The position numbers were made by a program, and so were the translations under genes. Positions 21,260 to 34,068 of a DNA stretch of 64,000 nt are shown here, piece after piece. The notes below the pieces were generated by a model. The model had not been told where the DNA came from, searched no databases, and saw only the letters and a program-made list of their open reading frames with translations. The DNA lies in NCBI GenBank assembly GCA_050084515.1, contig CM114272.1:4092001-4156000 (forward strand), given 5' to 3'. Origin of the DNA: Blasia pusilla (lineage: Eukaryota > Marchantiophyta > Marchantiopsida > Blasiales). The number at the start of each line of letters is the position of its first letter. Positions within the stretch are counted from its first letter, which is position 1.

Positions 21260-24200
21260 GACATCCGTTCCCTGAGACCACAATTCTCACAAAGAAATAG
21301 TTGTAAAATAGGTATTTATATAAAACCACAATTCATTGCGAAGGGTAGAGACAGTTCACATTTATCAACTGACGAGAACCTTTGAGCATTTGTACGTGAG
21401 GAAGATTCACTGCAGCAAAAGCAGACAGATTGACTTCCAACAGCAAAGAGGATTCCTCAGCCTTGAGGTCGGGGTCTGTAGAGCGTGGGTACGACAAGCT
21501 GGGTGCAAAAAGTCAAAATTGCAGCACTCTGCAGAGTTTGAAACATCAGCAGTGATCTCTGTCTATGAGAAGAGGCTGGGGTCGACTGAATCCAGTCCTG
21601 TAGTTACCTAAACGAGATGAAGATTTTTGCTCTCATCCAACCGCAAGACCTGAAGAGAGAATAAGGCTACAGAAATATTCGAGAACAAGAGATATGGTCA
21701 GAGGAAGTGGATGAGACCCCTGCTGCAGCTCAGTGCCGACCCCCTAAACGTGAACCGGAGAAAGAAAGTAGATCAGTGGGACTATAAGGAACATGGTCGT
21801 CGTCGCTGGTATTAGAGGAGAAGTAACTTTTCATCGCACGTAGTTATAGCTGTTTTTCAGGGAGCAAGAAAAAATTTAACCTAAAATATCTTCGTTCAGA
21901 GGGTCAATCTCTCGCCCTAGTACTCATTGTTGACTGTACATTCACAAGAATAGCGCCAGATAAAGTGGTTGGCGGGATCAGCTTCTGGGTAAATCTGGAT
22001 TGCATATTCTAATAGAAACTCAGAACAAGTCCATTGGTATCAAGCTCAATAGGATTCAACGTTCTTATTAACTCTAAACTCTGAACGTTGTTATCAAATT
22101 TACCGTTTAAACGACCCCAAATTGATTAAATACCCTGTGAGCTTAGTTGGAGAAGCGTAATCGATCTCGTACAGGAAATAGATTGGTTGAACAGAGTATG
22201 GCGAATTATTGTGTTTACAGAGAGCACAAACAAAAGTTCGGTGGGACATACTTCAAGGAATCCACGACAATTTGCATTTCTGCCAAAAGGTTCGACTGAT
22301 TTCAGGTACTATTTTGGGTCAGAATGAAAAGCGTTTACACTTGGGGGAATCCAGAATTGCGCCGGACTTTTGAGACATACACTCAATCACAATTTCACAA
22401 GTGGAGCAGAAAATAAAGATTCTGCCGAGTATCCCCGACAGAAACCCCCACACTCGCGTCCACAGGAAGCACGTCCCCAGTTGGAAACTATCGGCAATTC
22501 AGTGCGCATCTAATAAATCTGAAAACACCGCGGGCAAGGACCTGCGAAGGAAACTGGGATAACAAAGAACCCCGGTAGAGATAGCAATTCGTACAGAGAA
22601 GTCAAATTCATTCTTTCTGGATACCTACGAGTCATGAATTGCAGCTATAGGTCCTTGTCAGCATGGTATTCTAATAATTTCCTCAATTCCATACCTTGCA
22701 GCTCACTTGCAGCTCAGATAAACCCGACATAGATCGCGGGTCCGATTACGAGACGAACGAACTAGTGGGAACCAGTCAAAACTGCGAGTGTTCTTCGCAG
22801 TCCGACCACGAGCGCAAAGAGAGAAATGTAATAATATATAGAAAATAGGATGGGAAACCCATCACGATACAAATGATGAGCGGGATAGAGAGAAAAAACT
22901 CAAGGGCCAAAACCGGCCCCGAGCGCAAATGGGAACTCAGTCCGAAGACCACCAACGCGCAATCCATTGGGCCGCCGGCAGGTCATTTGTTCACTGGGAA
23001 CGCGGTAAGGTTCTACGTGTCACGTTCTTGCCGGTCCCACGCGATGTACGCCGCCCCGGCCCACATTATTATAACCATCTTTCGTCATTAAGCTACTCTC
23101 GAAAATTGACCTCTTAAGTCCTATTCCTGTTAGCCCAGGACACAGAAATTTATTGCAAAATATTAACTGGTGGTGGTGTATTATATTTATATAAACTTTA
23201 TGACTATAAAAAATAATATTTTAGTTGGAATTATTTGAGAAACTCCGCTATATTTGATTGCCCTCCACGGATTGACAAATATAGGTGCGACCTTGTCCTG
23301 GAAAAACATTTCTTCAAACATATTATATAAAATATTTCTCCAAGAATAATATACAAATTAAATCCGTGCGTGGGAATTGTTATTAAATTACCAAACACGT
23401 GTTAGAGAAAACTGTAAACTGTTAGAAATCTTTTAAGCAGATTAGTAGATCTCATTACCATTCTCTATTGTTCTCCTTTTTACTCAAAAAAAAGTGGGGT
23501 TATTTCTTTGAATAAAATCCATTCAAAGAGAAGTCTTTATTTTTCATTTTCAATGAAAATATCTAGAAGATAGCCAATTATTTCTTTTGTGAATGATTAA
23601 AGTGAACAAATTCCCAATAGAACACTTGAGAACTTCATATAAAGAGGAATGGGAAAAAAATAATTCAAGGAAAAGTTTGTAAAAGAAACTCCACGGATAT
23701 GCCTCTTATTTTTTCAAAATTATGAGAAGGGAAAACCTAATTTTCATAAGAAATTGGGTATCAAGGAAAATATCCCAACTTGCCATGAGTAGAAACTATA
23801 TGGTCCAATTGGTGACTAGATGAAACTATTTCAAGAAGATTTATATTTTCTATTTTTCTTAACAATATATATCTATTTTTGAATATAGGAACTCGCTCTA
23901 GTTCAAAATCAGTCTTGGAGAGAAAGTAATTAGTGGGCAAGTGGATAACCTAAACGTGTGGGAAAAAAAACTATGGGCCCTAAGGAAAATTAGAAATTAA
24001 ATGGAGAAATACATGCATGTATTCTCATTAGAATCTCCTCGCCTAGAGTACTTATGAAGAGCATGTACTCCCATGAGAATGTACTCACCATGAAACTCAA
24101 TTTGTATTACGCAATTTGTATTTGCATGATTCATACAAATACAAAATTTAATCATATTTAACATAAAATAAAATATCTACATTATTTATCTACCTATTTA

Positions 24201-25890
24201 CCATTTAATACTAGATCCTATACTTTACCACTAGAAACTTTTGGTGGAGTTTGGGGGCTGGATGAAACCCTAATGAAAACGAACTCCCCCGTGTTAATTA
24301 ATCCCCGTGTGTTTGTATGAACGAATTTCCCAGTGTTTGGGCCGTGTTACTCCCTTTTGTTTTTTGAGTATTTCTCCTTACTTTCATGAAAGTGCTAGTG
24401 TGTTTCTGTCATATTGGTTTAGTTTGTTGATTAATGGGCATTTTATGTAAGCATACGGCATAATAGCTTTTAATCCGCTTGATGTGGCATGTACACATGA
24501 GTGCACGCCCACATAACTGCCATATGGCTACATGTAACCGTAAATATCCCACGAAAGCACTTTGAAACGAATATCGTCCAACAACTTTCCTACCCTCTTC
24601 CCGATTATCTTATGGACTGAACTCTCATCCATACCACAGCCCAATAAGATTGGCGTTCAACTCCACACATCATAAAGAATGAGAGAAGACACTTCTATTG
24701 CATCAAAGAGTGGAGAGAACTAGAAAGTATTACAAGCTTCAGAAGGTACAAGACTCTTTGGCTTGGATCATCCCCAACTACTTCCTCACACATACTACCA
24801 TAAGAAGTACTTGGAAACTCAAGACATAGGGTAATGACCCCGTGTTCTTCTCCTCTATTCTTTAAATAGTCTCGTACAATTTGTGGCTCTTTCTATTTCC
24901 TTCTAGATTTCTAACTATTAACACCACGATTCACATCCTCAAACCCTTCACTTCCCTTAAGTCGGTTGGTGTCTCTTCTGCTTCCATTGGAACTGCGATG
25001 CCCTTCCATTTGTACCTTCCGAAACTTCCACGACGGTTCATTTACAGTCTTCGCACAAAGACTCCCTTGGATCCTTTGCTGTAGAGAAGAAGTCATTTAC
25101 CAGTCTTTTTTTACCTGTCTTTGTTCAACAATCTTTACCATCTTTCCTACTGCGGTCTTCGCCGTAGTCTTCGCTACAGAGCACCCACACCTCTCCTTCT
25201 TCTTCCCTGTCTTTCTTCTTTCCTACTTTTACAACAGTTCTCACTCCTCCAAGATAATTCCCTTATCTTCCAATATTCTTGTCTTCTAAATGGAGTTTCA
25301 TTGACTAGCCTTATCAAGTACTCTTCTAACTATTTTTCTTCCTCTATTCATATTTACAATCTTCTAGGAAATCTTTAATCTTCCTTCATGAAGATTTTTA
25401 CCTATTTATGTATAAAGAACATCCAAACTACAAAACGTTCAGAAGAGTGGATTATCACACTACCTCTCCATATTAAAAGAGATTACATTAAAACTATCCA
25501 ATCACATTTCTATCCCATTGGCCAAAGGGATATACTTCTTCTTCCATTCATCTTCTTCTAAGTATATTTTTAAAAGTTTTCGAGAGATATTTCAAATCTT
25601 CTAATTATGACAAATTATTTATGGATAATATTGTTGGATATGTTGACTATGGAGAATTAAATGCAATAAGCTATGTACTTAGAGACAAGGTAGTTTTGAT
25701 GGTTTGTAGAATTTTAAAGTTAAATCCCCCCGCATGAATATTTTATGTCAACAAAAATATAAGCTCAAACTTAGGGATTACATTCCTAAAATTGTGGGGA
25801 GAGAAGTTTCAATGGCAAATGGGTCTAGGTGAGTGTTATGGGAGTGAACTATAAAAGGCTCCATTGAGGTAATCTTACCCTTATATCATT
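21260..25890. other. Long intergenic region, no recognisable gene
   Basis: 4.6 kb, strongly AT-rich at 23100-24200. Frames such as 24966-25289 (plus) are pyrimidine-biased low-complexity translations (Ser/Phe/Leu-rich) with no motif. No RNA gene seen. Confidence 0.6.
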
Positions 25891-26029
25891 TCAAGGTTGC
25901 ACAGAAATGGACAAGTCCATCCATGGGACGCATATGCCCACAAAGATGCCAAATCGGGCCTCCTCCCAGGTCTTTTTTTGCATGAGTTCCTCTTGTGGAT
26001 TTTGGACACAAGAATAGGTGTAGGCCAAG

Positions 26030-26880
26030 GAGTAACAAAGATGTGAGATAAAAGCCCGACATCTTGGTGTGGGCCGATTGGGGGCTAAGCCTTGATAGAC
26101 GTAGTGCGAGTTAGAGGCGGCCTTCCTACGGGCTGATGCGGGACCACACGGGCTAGATGAGTGGCCTTGCACATGTTGCTAGACTCGTGTGCAAGCCATG
26201 CGGGCTACCTTTGTCTAGGTGCGGGCCATGCACTCTCAATCTAGGTTGACGCACACGGTGTACGGGGCAAGAAAGTATGGTGCGAGCTTAGGTGTGGATA
26301 AGGCAGGCTTCCTTCTCAGCCATGAGACGTGAGTGCGGGCCTAGGCTTGGACCATGGATTTACTTGTAGGCAAAGGCATAAAAGTTACACACAGACAAAG
26401 TTCGTATCCACAGATTTATGGACATGGAGGATGGACATGTCCATACGGCAAGGTTGCACTCGGACAAAGTCCGTGTCCATAGACATGTCCGTGCACACAC
26501 GAGTACCTTGAGCCTACATCTAAGCCCGTGGCATTGAGGTGTGCGGGCTGAGCTCATACCCTTTTTGTGGCATGTGGCAAGCCACTAGGCTGCGGGCCAC
26601 AAAATGGGTGAAGGCTTCGCCCGCCTGGATCTACGCAACGGGCTCGTGGGCGAGCGGCATATTTGTGGATATATCTGCTTCCATGCAACCTTAACACGCA
26701 GATCCAAGTGCGGGCCGTCTCGGCACCTGTATGTTGTCACTGTAATCCGCTGCCCATTTTTTCAGCCCACGTTGGACTCATTGGATGTCGCGTCACGGAC
26801 AAGTTAGGCCCGCGTCGGGCTCACATATTGGACTGCCCTCATTCGCCTATTCAATCCAAGTCAAGCTGTCACGTCTCTTA
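26030..26880. repeat. GC-rich segment with dispersed TGCGGGC(C/T) motifs
   Basis: TGCGGGC(C/T) recurs near 26198, 26219, 26333, 26541, 26590 and 26709, always on the plus strand, with a related paired block (GCACTCGGACAAAGTCCGTGTCC against ACAGACAAAGTTCGTATCC) at 26390-26480. Base composition differs sharply from the AT-rich flanks. It directly precedes the gypsy fragment and may be an LTR or other element end. Confidence 0.5.
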
Positions 26881-26944
26881 GGATAGATCGATAAGATCTA
26901 GTAGAGCGCCTTCGTGAGTAGTGGAAGACAGACTCACTAGGTCG

Positions 26945-27660
26945 AGGTTACCATCATTATTGATCATCAGCCACTTAAGTGGTTGATGGAGTCCGACAAG
27001 CGTACAGGGAAGCTTGCGAGGTGGGCTCTTTTGTTGTAGGAGTATGATTCAGTATTGGTGGCGAGGCATGCAGACGGACGTTCAGCAGTTTGTTGTCAGA
27101 TGCATGGTGTGTGATCGAGTCTGAGCATCGTTCAATGCTTCAACTCCACAATTGCATTCACTTCCGATCATGGGTTTAGGTTACAGATGGAGTTTGGATT
27201 TCGTTATGTGTTGGTGATGGTCGAGCATTTCTCGAAGTGGATAGAGTTGGTTGCATTGTCTGACAAAGCAAGTGAGGGATTAGCGTATGCCTTCCTAGAT
27301 CGAGTGTTGAGGTGTTGACAGACTAGGGAACAGAGTTCCGCGGGGAGTTTCAAGCCTTGTGTAATCGGACACAAATGGATCACCACACTACTTTGCAAGA
27401 TCATCCTAAGGCGGATGGACTAACGGAGCGGGTTGTGCAGATGGTGAAGAAAGGACTACGCAAATATGGCTTGCAGAGACGTCACCTATGACATTGGGAC
27501 CTTCAGTTGCCGTGGCTGGAAATGAGATACAGATTCACCAGGTAGGCATCCTTAGCCACATTCTCACCCTACTTGTTGCTTTAAGGCCAAGAGACAGATT
27601 TACTTGCGGCCATTCGTGGAGATGTTGAACCTTGATGACCGTGATGTATGGATGCGAACA
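26945..27660 (+). mobile_element. Second Ty3/gypsy fragment (RNase H to integrase), internally deleted
   Basis: The same family as the element at 1-8415, now on the plus strand. It opens in RNase H (DHQPLKWLMESDK, about 26955) and jumps at about 27050 from the end of RNase H straight to the integrase zinc-finger region (WWRGMQTDVQQFVV, CMVCDRV). This omits the segment that holds the end of RNase H and the pol linker in the other copy. Integrase core pieces follow (FRYVLVMVEHFSKWIELVAL; an LTDQGTEF equivalent, now broken; ADGLTERVVQ) and the C-terminal segment to about 27660. Stops and frameshifts are frequent. It carries no methyltransferase part. It ends against the LINE-like element. Confidence 0.85.
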
Positions 27661-27665
27661 TGTTC

Positions 27666-29597
27666 TCAAAGGGCATGTTCCTCGACATGGGCGATATGAT
27701 CCATCAAGATAGGTGTATCTCCTTGGAGAAACCTTGAAGCCATAATCGGTGCTACCAACGCCCAACTCCCCAAAAAGGCTGCAGGAGCAGATGTGACTGT
27801 GAAGGATAGTCCCACCCCTCCAAAAAAAATAGGCAAGATAGCTTGTCGTGAAGCAAAGACACCATCCTCTCCCTCAAAGGTATTCGGGCCAAGAAGTTGA
27901 CCAAAAGTTGCCAAGATAGAAGCATCAAAAGAGGCCAGCCGATGTAAGAAGCTTGAAGTGGGAGGACAAGTGCGAAGAAGGTAGGAAGGACGTCGAAGAA
28001 AATATTGGGAGAGAATCCCATAAGCCACTTGGAGATCCCCAAGATGAGGTAATAAATGAAGCCATTCCACGTCTTTCAAAAGGGCCTCATCCAAGAACTT
28101 TGAGACATAGTCGATGAAGCCAATGGGGACCCCAAGAACTCTAACCCCTTCAATGTAAATGGGAAAATCAGGAGTAGGTGGGGTGAATGTTGAGGGAAGG
28201 CATGAAGGAGACCATACTCCACATTTACTAGGTTGGACTTTAAGGTTTAAGAAAGAGAGTTGCTCCAAAAAATGGGTATAAGCAGGAACCACTTCAGAAG
28301 GAGGACCTAAAATGTGAGTATCATCAGCAATAGAAGGGAAAAGACAAGATGGAAATGCTTGCGCTGATGCTCGAAGGGCACGAAAATGGGCAATGGCAAA
28401 GAGTGGGCCCCCCATGGGATCACCTTGACGTGTGCCACAAGCCGATTATAGAATACTATATTTCCCAGAAGTAGCATGATGGGAATAGATAATGGGCGTA
28501 TCATAGGCATAGAAGGAGCGAACACATGGAATGAGGCTCGCGAGTTGTCCTCCTGCACAACGTAATTCCTCAAAGATGGCCGCACAAGAAACTGAATTGA
28601 ATGCGTTAGCCACATCGACTTGAATTGCTACCCAATCTCGATGAATATCAAGAGTGGAGCGAATCCCATGCACCACAGCCTCACAACCTCTAGGAGTTGC
28701 CACTCCAAATTGATGAGGAAATAAGTGGGCACTAAAGTGAGGACGAAATTGCAAGCATAGGGATCGACTGACCAAGCGGTATAAAACCTCTCCAATAGCC
28801 AAAGGGCGCACACCTGAAGGAGGCTTATCCATAGCCAACAAACGACAAGCCCCTAAGAGCCTAGAGATAGAGAATGGGAGACGACCTGCCGCCATATGTG
28901 CACACACCTTATATAGAAAGACAAAGCCACTTGCTGAATCTGCTGGGATAAAGCAATCGCGGAGATGCTCAAAAACCATCCCTGATAATCCGCTTGCTGA
29001 TAAGCGAGGAGTATGCAGAAAAGCCCTTGTGAAAACCTCCAAGTCAAGCTCCAAGTCAAGGTCTGTTGTATAGTCTTCCACAAAAGATGGAGCATCGCCA
29101 CTTGAAGGAGGATGAAGAGCTTCTAAGAGAGCCACTGTTTCCGCACTTGGAACCCCCGGAGAAAGAGGACCCAATGCTCCAGCTGCTCGTGAAAAATCAA
29201 CAACCTGCCCCAATAGTAGACTTCGTCGAAGGCGTTGTTGTATTGAAGACCTCCCATGGTTGGCATGTTGAGAGGGATGAGCCACAGCTAAGGCCTCAGC
29301 TCGAAGTACATGCTCATTCTGAAGATTCTCCCAATCCCCTGACATAAAGCGTTGAATACGTGTGGAGGTTTCATGATGACCCGTTGCACCCTCCCTTGGA
29401 GGGAGGACTAAAACCCATTGTGGGAAGAGTAATAGGAGATACCAAGCATTTATATCTGTGGGGTCATGCGCTAACCCTTCTAATGGGAATAGCAAAGCTT
29501 GTTGGGTGATGAGGCGAAGAGCAATAGGAATGCGAGTGTAGAGTCTAGGATGAGGAAGACTTGGATGGAAAGAGCGAAGGAGATCAATTTGGCTTAA
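27666..29597 (-). pseudogene. Non-LTR (LINE-like) reverse transcriptase
   Basis: Copies element RNA at the insertion site. One frame spans 29595 to 27666 apart from a TAA at 28446. Motifs in order are the fingers region PPSGVRPLAIGEVLYRLVSR; QFGVATPRGCEAVVHG; palm motif A IQVDVANAFNSVS; the GTRQGDPMGGPLFA block just after the stop; and motif C as IADDTHI (about 28310-28330) in place of YADD. Thumb-like sequence continues to 27666 (LGVPIGF, LPIFFGGVGLSF). The start (29495, MLFPLEGLAHDP) is not a true start, since the same frame extends upstream through a TGA at 29598 into the zinc-finger ORF. The C-terminus seems cut by the gypsy fragment, and no endonuclease domain is visible. Confidence 0.85.
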
Positions 29598-29600
29598 TCA

Positions 29601-30248
29601 GGTCCAAGCAGTTGTTGTGGGGAGTGCAGTAGGAGTTGGTATCGGGTTAGGGATTGAAGGCCCATGCATGGATCGACAGTACCGCTGATGTCTTTTGATC
29701 CCATTAGGAGCAAAGTCCTTACCACAAGGTATGCAACGAACCTTTGGTACAAATGGAGAAGTAGAAGGGTTACAAGGAGAGGAGGTGGGAGGTGCAAGAG
29801 GTGGTGATGGCCGACGATGAGGAGGTAAATAGGTTGGGGAAGGAGGAGGAGGAAGAGGGGAGATTCGGGTAGAAAAGATGGGAGTTGGAAGCAAGGGCAT
29901 AGATGAGATATGTGGGGATGGCAAAGTAGAAGGATTCGATAATAATGGATCAGGAATAGGCTCAATAAGACAAGGCGAAGAAGGGAGAAGAGGAGAATCC
30001 GAAAGAAATGTAGCGAGTGTAATGGGTGTATTAGCATCTGGAGGAAAATGGCGAGATCGACGATGAGGAGGTAAACCAGGGGGAGAGGTTACGACTGTAG
30101 GAGGGCGTGTAAAACCAGATAAGCGAGTAGATGGAGAATCCAACTCCATCTCTGATGACATAGAAGTAAAGAAAGGCAAGTCTCCGAAGACAAGAAAAGA
30201 CATACGAAACGTGGTTTGGAGAAAGCATGAGGATAACAAACAAAACAA
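29601..30248 (-). pseudogene. N-terminal Pro/Ser-rich zinc-finger part of the LINE-like element
   Basis: In the same frame as the RT, separated only by a TGA at 29598. Starting from an ATG near 30160 (MSSEMELDSPSTRLSGF), it is proline/serine-rich and then has a C2H2-like finger, CIPCGKDFAPNGIKRHQRYC (about 29730-29670). An N-terminal Cys/His finger before RT is typical of non-LTR elements with sequence-specific targeting, such as the R2 group, where it helps DNA binding. That comparison is by architecture only. The 30250-30660 region upstream is AT-rich and may be the 5' UTR. Confidence 0.7.
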
Positions 30249-30907
30249 AAGTAGTGGAGAGATGAAGATTAGGCAATACCGAATTTATGATTGAAAGTTA
30301 CTATAAGAAAAATATAAAAAGTAATTGAAAAGGAAAAATGATGGATATGGTATCGGAATAGGTGGCTCAAGAATATGAATTTCTAATGTCCTAAACGTAT
30401 GTAGGGCGAAACAATAAGATAAGGAGTTCAAAGAGCAAGGAAGACTTTTGGGAGGAATTGACCTAAAACAAACCCGTACACAAAAATAGGCGCCAACAAA
30501 GAAGGAAGAAAAAATAGAAAACCTACTTGATATAAAAAAAACGAGCTCGGCACGACGATCGAAACAGGCCCAAACACGCCCAAAACCGACATTCGAGAAG
30601 AAAGTTATGAAAGAAATTGGAAACAACAAAAAAGAGGATGTGGGGAGTGAGTTACGAGGGAATGAGTTCGTAATGTTGAACCCAGCCCGTATAAAAAGAT
30701 CCAGAAAAGCAAGAGGAATCCTTTAAACCGATGGTAACCCGGTATCACTCTATACGAAGAGCGTTATGTTTGAAATTGCTTATAAGAATCTATGAGGACA
30801 TTTAGGAGAGAAGAGGTACAAAATCCCAAGAACTTTGGAAATCTCAATCTTAAATGAAGAAAAGAAAACTCAAAATTCATTTGACCTTAAATTGAAAATA
30901 ATTACAA

Positions 30908-30976
30908 CCAAAATTCCCTCCGACCAAAATTCCCTCCGATTTCGTATCTCGGGATGTGAGTGTCGGGATGTGAGTG
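30908..30976. repeat. Two adjacent micro tandem duplications
   Basis: CCAAAATTCCCTCCGA occurs twice in tandem (30908-30923, 30924-30939). Ten bases on, TCGGGATGTGAGTG occurs twice (30949-30962, 30963-30976). All copies are exact. Confidence 0.95.
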
Positions 30977-30999
30977 GGTTGAATATGCTTTGCATTCTG

Positions 31000-32120
31000 G
31001 ATTTATGTAGCAACTTTGTAAATAGTCGTTGTATACACAGTTAAGTTCCTACATCGGAGATACCTATGCAAATGTTATTCGAATTCTGCGCCAACTATCT
31101 AGGAAGTATCTAGGAAGAATGGAAAGTTTCGTTACATCATAGCCCTTTGTCTGGCTAGCAACTTAATCCTTACGTTGTTCCCACTTTCCAGAAATGTAAG
31201 TATGAATGTGCTGAATGTTCACACCTCTGAAATCACTAACATGTTTGAGGCCTGACTGACCACGATGAGTAGATGGGAAGTAAATGATATCAACAAAAGT
31301 TGGTCATGAGAATCTCCATGATCAATCTTCTCGCCACATTGGAAGTGGCTGGCAATGAAATGAATGCAAAGGAACGAAATTTGAGCGACCTTCACTTTGA
31401 CAGAGTTCACTGGACCCCAAAGGTGCAAATACTAAGATGTAGGCGAGAGATTAGCAGATCAGTATTATAGCTTCCATCTCTAATCCATGTTTTCTCTGAG
31501 TTCCAGTGAGCTGTGGACTTAACAGCTATTCATTCCAACCCATTACCGGGACACTATACTACAGGTCTCTGGGCTCCATGTTTTCAATGAATTGTCTTTG
31601 TTCTATGTCAGCAGTCGACATTACAATCTCGGATTAACGATCCTGCTGGTGAATCGGTTCACGAGGTGGCAAAGAAAACTCTGGACACAAATTAATCTCG
31701 AGTGCGCAGAGTGACGGATCGATTGTTGTCTCTCCTTCGACCCTCTCCACATGGACTTTGAATTATCAAGCTTAGTCGAGACTGTGACCTCAAGGTAAGA
31801 AGAGACTGAAAAGTCCTTCACTATTGAAGATTTCTAAGGATATTGAGTGTCTCCTCGGAGTAGCAATAATTGTTACCCTCTTTGATTTTTGAACCATCCA
31901 TTTGATGGTGGTCCATGAGATCGTGCTAAGAATGTGGCTATCTGAACTTAGACCTCTCAAGTCCTGGAATCAGAAACCTCCCTTGTATTCGAACTGCCTC
32001 GGCACACTTTTTTTATTTTTAACCAGGTTTTGTAATTTCGACAGTAGGGTTCTCTTCAGGTAACCTACTCTCTTCGCATTGGATGTCAAGAATCCTTCAG
32101 GAACCTAATGAGACCTTCCC
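31000..32120. other. No recognisable gene
   Basis: Frames up to 69 residues on either strand show no motif. A microrepeat (TATCTAGGAAG twice, about 31096-31118) is present. Confidence 0.5.
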
Positions 32121-32135
32121 AAAAGGAGTCCATGA

Positions 32136-32411
32136 ATGGTAGAGCTTGTTGACTATCTTTCACCTTTAAATTTGCAGGTGTACAAAGCTACCTTGCTCTT
32201 TTCTGTGGCACGGTACGCATTCCTTTTTCAAGAATTCCTGATAACGAATCCTGACGGTGAATTTGTCATGTGTGCAATTAGCTCGAGCTTCAACTTCGGA
32301 AGTACAGAAGAAGAGGAAAAACTGAGGGATGTGGATGACAAGAATATCGAGAATGTGGAGTCATTGGTCAGCGAGTGGTTGGAGAGTACCAAGTCCCGAC
32401 CACCGAAATGA
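32136..32411 (+). CDS. Small hypothetical protein or relic exon, acidic C-terminus
   Basis: 91 residues from ATG to TGA: a hydrophobic centre (TLLFSVARYAFLFQEFLI) followed by an acidic segment with EEEEKLRDVDDKNIENVESL. A TTTGCAG|GTG site at about 32173-32182 could be a splice acceptor, in which case the real start is upstream. I do not recognise a family, and no homologous fragment lies nearby. The mixed composition looks more protein-like than the surrounding chance frames. Confidence 0.3.
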   Translation: MVELVDYLSPLNLQVYKATLLFSVARYAFLFQEFLITNPDGEFVMCAISSSFNFGSTEEEEKLRDVDDKNIENVESLVSEWLESTKSRPPK

Positions 32412-33642
32412 CGGTCAAAGTCTTACGCTCCTTACTTGCTGAATTTGTACTCACGAATCTTCGCCCCGTAGATGCGCCTCACATCACAGGGGCAGGGGAT
32501 TTAATGGATTTTCACGACCCGTGGCTTTTTAAGCATGAGCATATGTAATGTCAGTGGCCCCTTCGCCACTCGGAAAGATGCTGATATGGCCGTGTTGCTT
32601 GCGCTGATTCCCAACGAGAACTCTTTCCATGGAAAATTTCTCGCCGCGAGGGCGGAGAGAGAGTGATGATCGCAGCGCGTTCCCACGTAAAGGACGGAGA
32701 TCGAATCGCGTTCCCATGTCTAGCTTGTATAACTTATGCAGGCAATACGAAGTTTGGAATAACAACTTGTTTCTCGACTCACGAACTGGTTGCAGATTTT
32801 TGCTTTTGAACTGCTGGGGGGTAGCCAGTCTCTGAGATACTGACTTCAAAGGATTTGCTGTAACTGTGGCCAGCGCCGAGTTTTCCAATCGACTGTTAGG
32901 CGCCAGTTCGAAAGTCACTTTGTTTTTGGAGGCTCCAACAGCCGTCCGACCTTCGCAAGAGTTTTTTTGTACAGGAAGACATATAGGAGGCATAGGATGA
33001 ACAATTAGGTTATATCATCTCCGACTTCATGGGCAGGTATAAACCGTTCATCTTGAAGAGAACTTTTAGAGGTCAGAAATTCACCTCTTGGTCTGTGTGA
33101 GGCTGCTTCACTTGTGCGGCTGCGATTTCTGAAGCAACGAAAACATCGCTGCCTACAAAATTCTGGTGTGTCGGAGATGTTCCACAGTGGAATTTAGGGT
33201 ACAAGGAGTAATTGCGGTGAAGAAAAGCGTGAGAAATGGTTTCAGTTTGACGAATGGCGTACTCCCTTTTTCAATCAAGTCAAGAAGAAGTTAGAAATCC
33301 CTATGAATTCCTGTACTTTAGTTCCAGAAATTTTAGGGCTTTGCAACAATTTGGTTGCGAGGAATTTCAAAAGATTGTGCAATTTGACGCATTGGTGTTG
33401 AGATCCGACTCTAATATATCGACCGCTTACTCTCCCTGATCTGCTGAGCTGTGGGGCATGTTAGCGTTACCGCCACTACAATTCTAGATCGCCAACGCGC
33501 AGTAATTGCATCACGCGGAGGCTGGCAATGTCCGCGCAATTGATCTCAGCGGTTGCGGGTTGAATTGAGTGTTTGTTTATGTCAGCCTGAGATTGCTTGT
33601 AAATATTTCTGAAATAGATATGTTGGTAGAACGGATTGAAGT

Positions 33643-34068
33643 CTATATGGATGATCTACGAGGACATATGAACCATTTGTGAGAGGATGTTGCTTCAGAT
33701 GTGTTTTCTCTGTCATGGACACAACCGTTACAGGTATAGGCACCTTTTCTAAGGTTTATGATACTCTTTGTTCCAAGAGCTCCAGCTTTTCGTATGGACT
33801 TCGCTTTCATATATGTAGGGTGAGGAAATAATGACAAAGCTGCGTTGGGGTTAGATTTGACAGCCTTTCTTCCATTTCTAGATACAATTTTCAGTCGCCA
33901 TCTCTGGTGAGATTTGGAATCACTTGATGTATTGAAACCTCTACTTACACTTCCTCCTAAATGTAATGTGTATCGCAGATATGGTCCTCCAAAATAAAAT
34001 GCTTCTAAAACCACCAGTGGAAGGCGATGATTCATGGCAGCGAGTCCAGTGACAAAACTTAAATTCAT
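33643..34068 (-). CDS. Hypothetical protein, unknown
   Basis: 141 residues from an ATG at 34068 (MNLSFVTGLAAMNHRLPL) with a basic middle (RWRLKIVSRNGRKAVK) and two Cys late (YTCNGCVHD). No family recognised. It sits between two stretches without clear genes, on the strand of the possible copia relic to its right, so it might be transposon debris. It is long for chance in AT-rich DNA, but that is the only support. Confidence 0.3.
   Translation of the reverse strand: MNLSFVTGLAAMNHRLPLVVLEAFYFGGPYLRYTLHLGGSVSRGFNTSSDSKSHQRWRLKIVSRNGRKAVKSNPNAALSLFPHPTYMKAKSIRKAGALGTKSIINLRKGAYTCNGCVHDRENTSEATSSHKWFICPRRSSI

Noticed and set aside
24966-25289. 107-residue plus-strand ORF
   Set aside because: Phe/Ser/Leu-rich translation of a pyrimidine-rich strand with no motif, and another frame is equally open.
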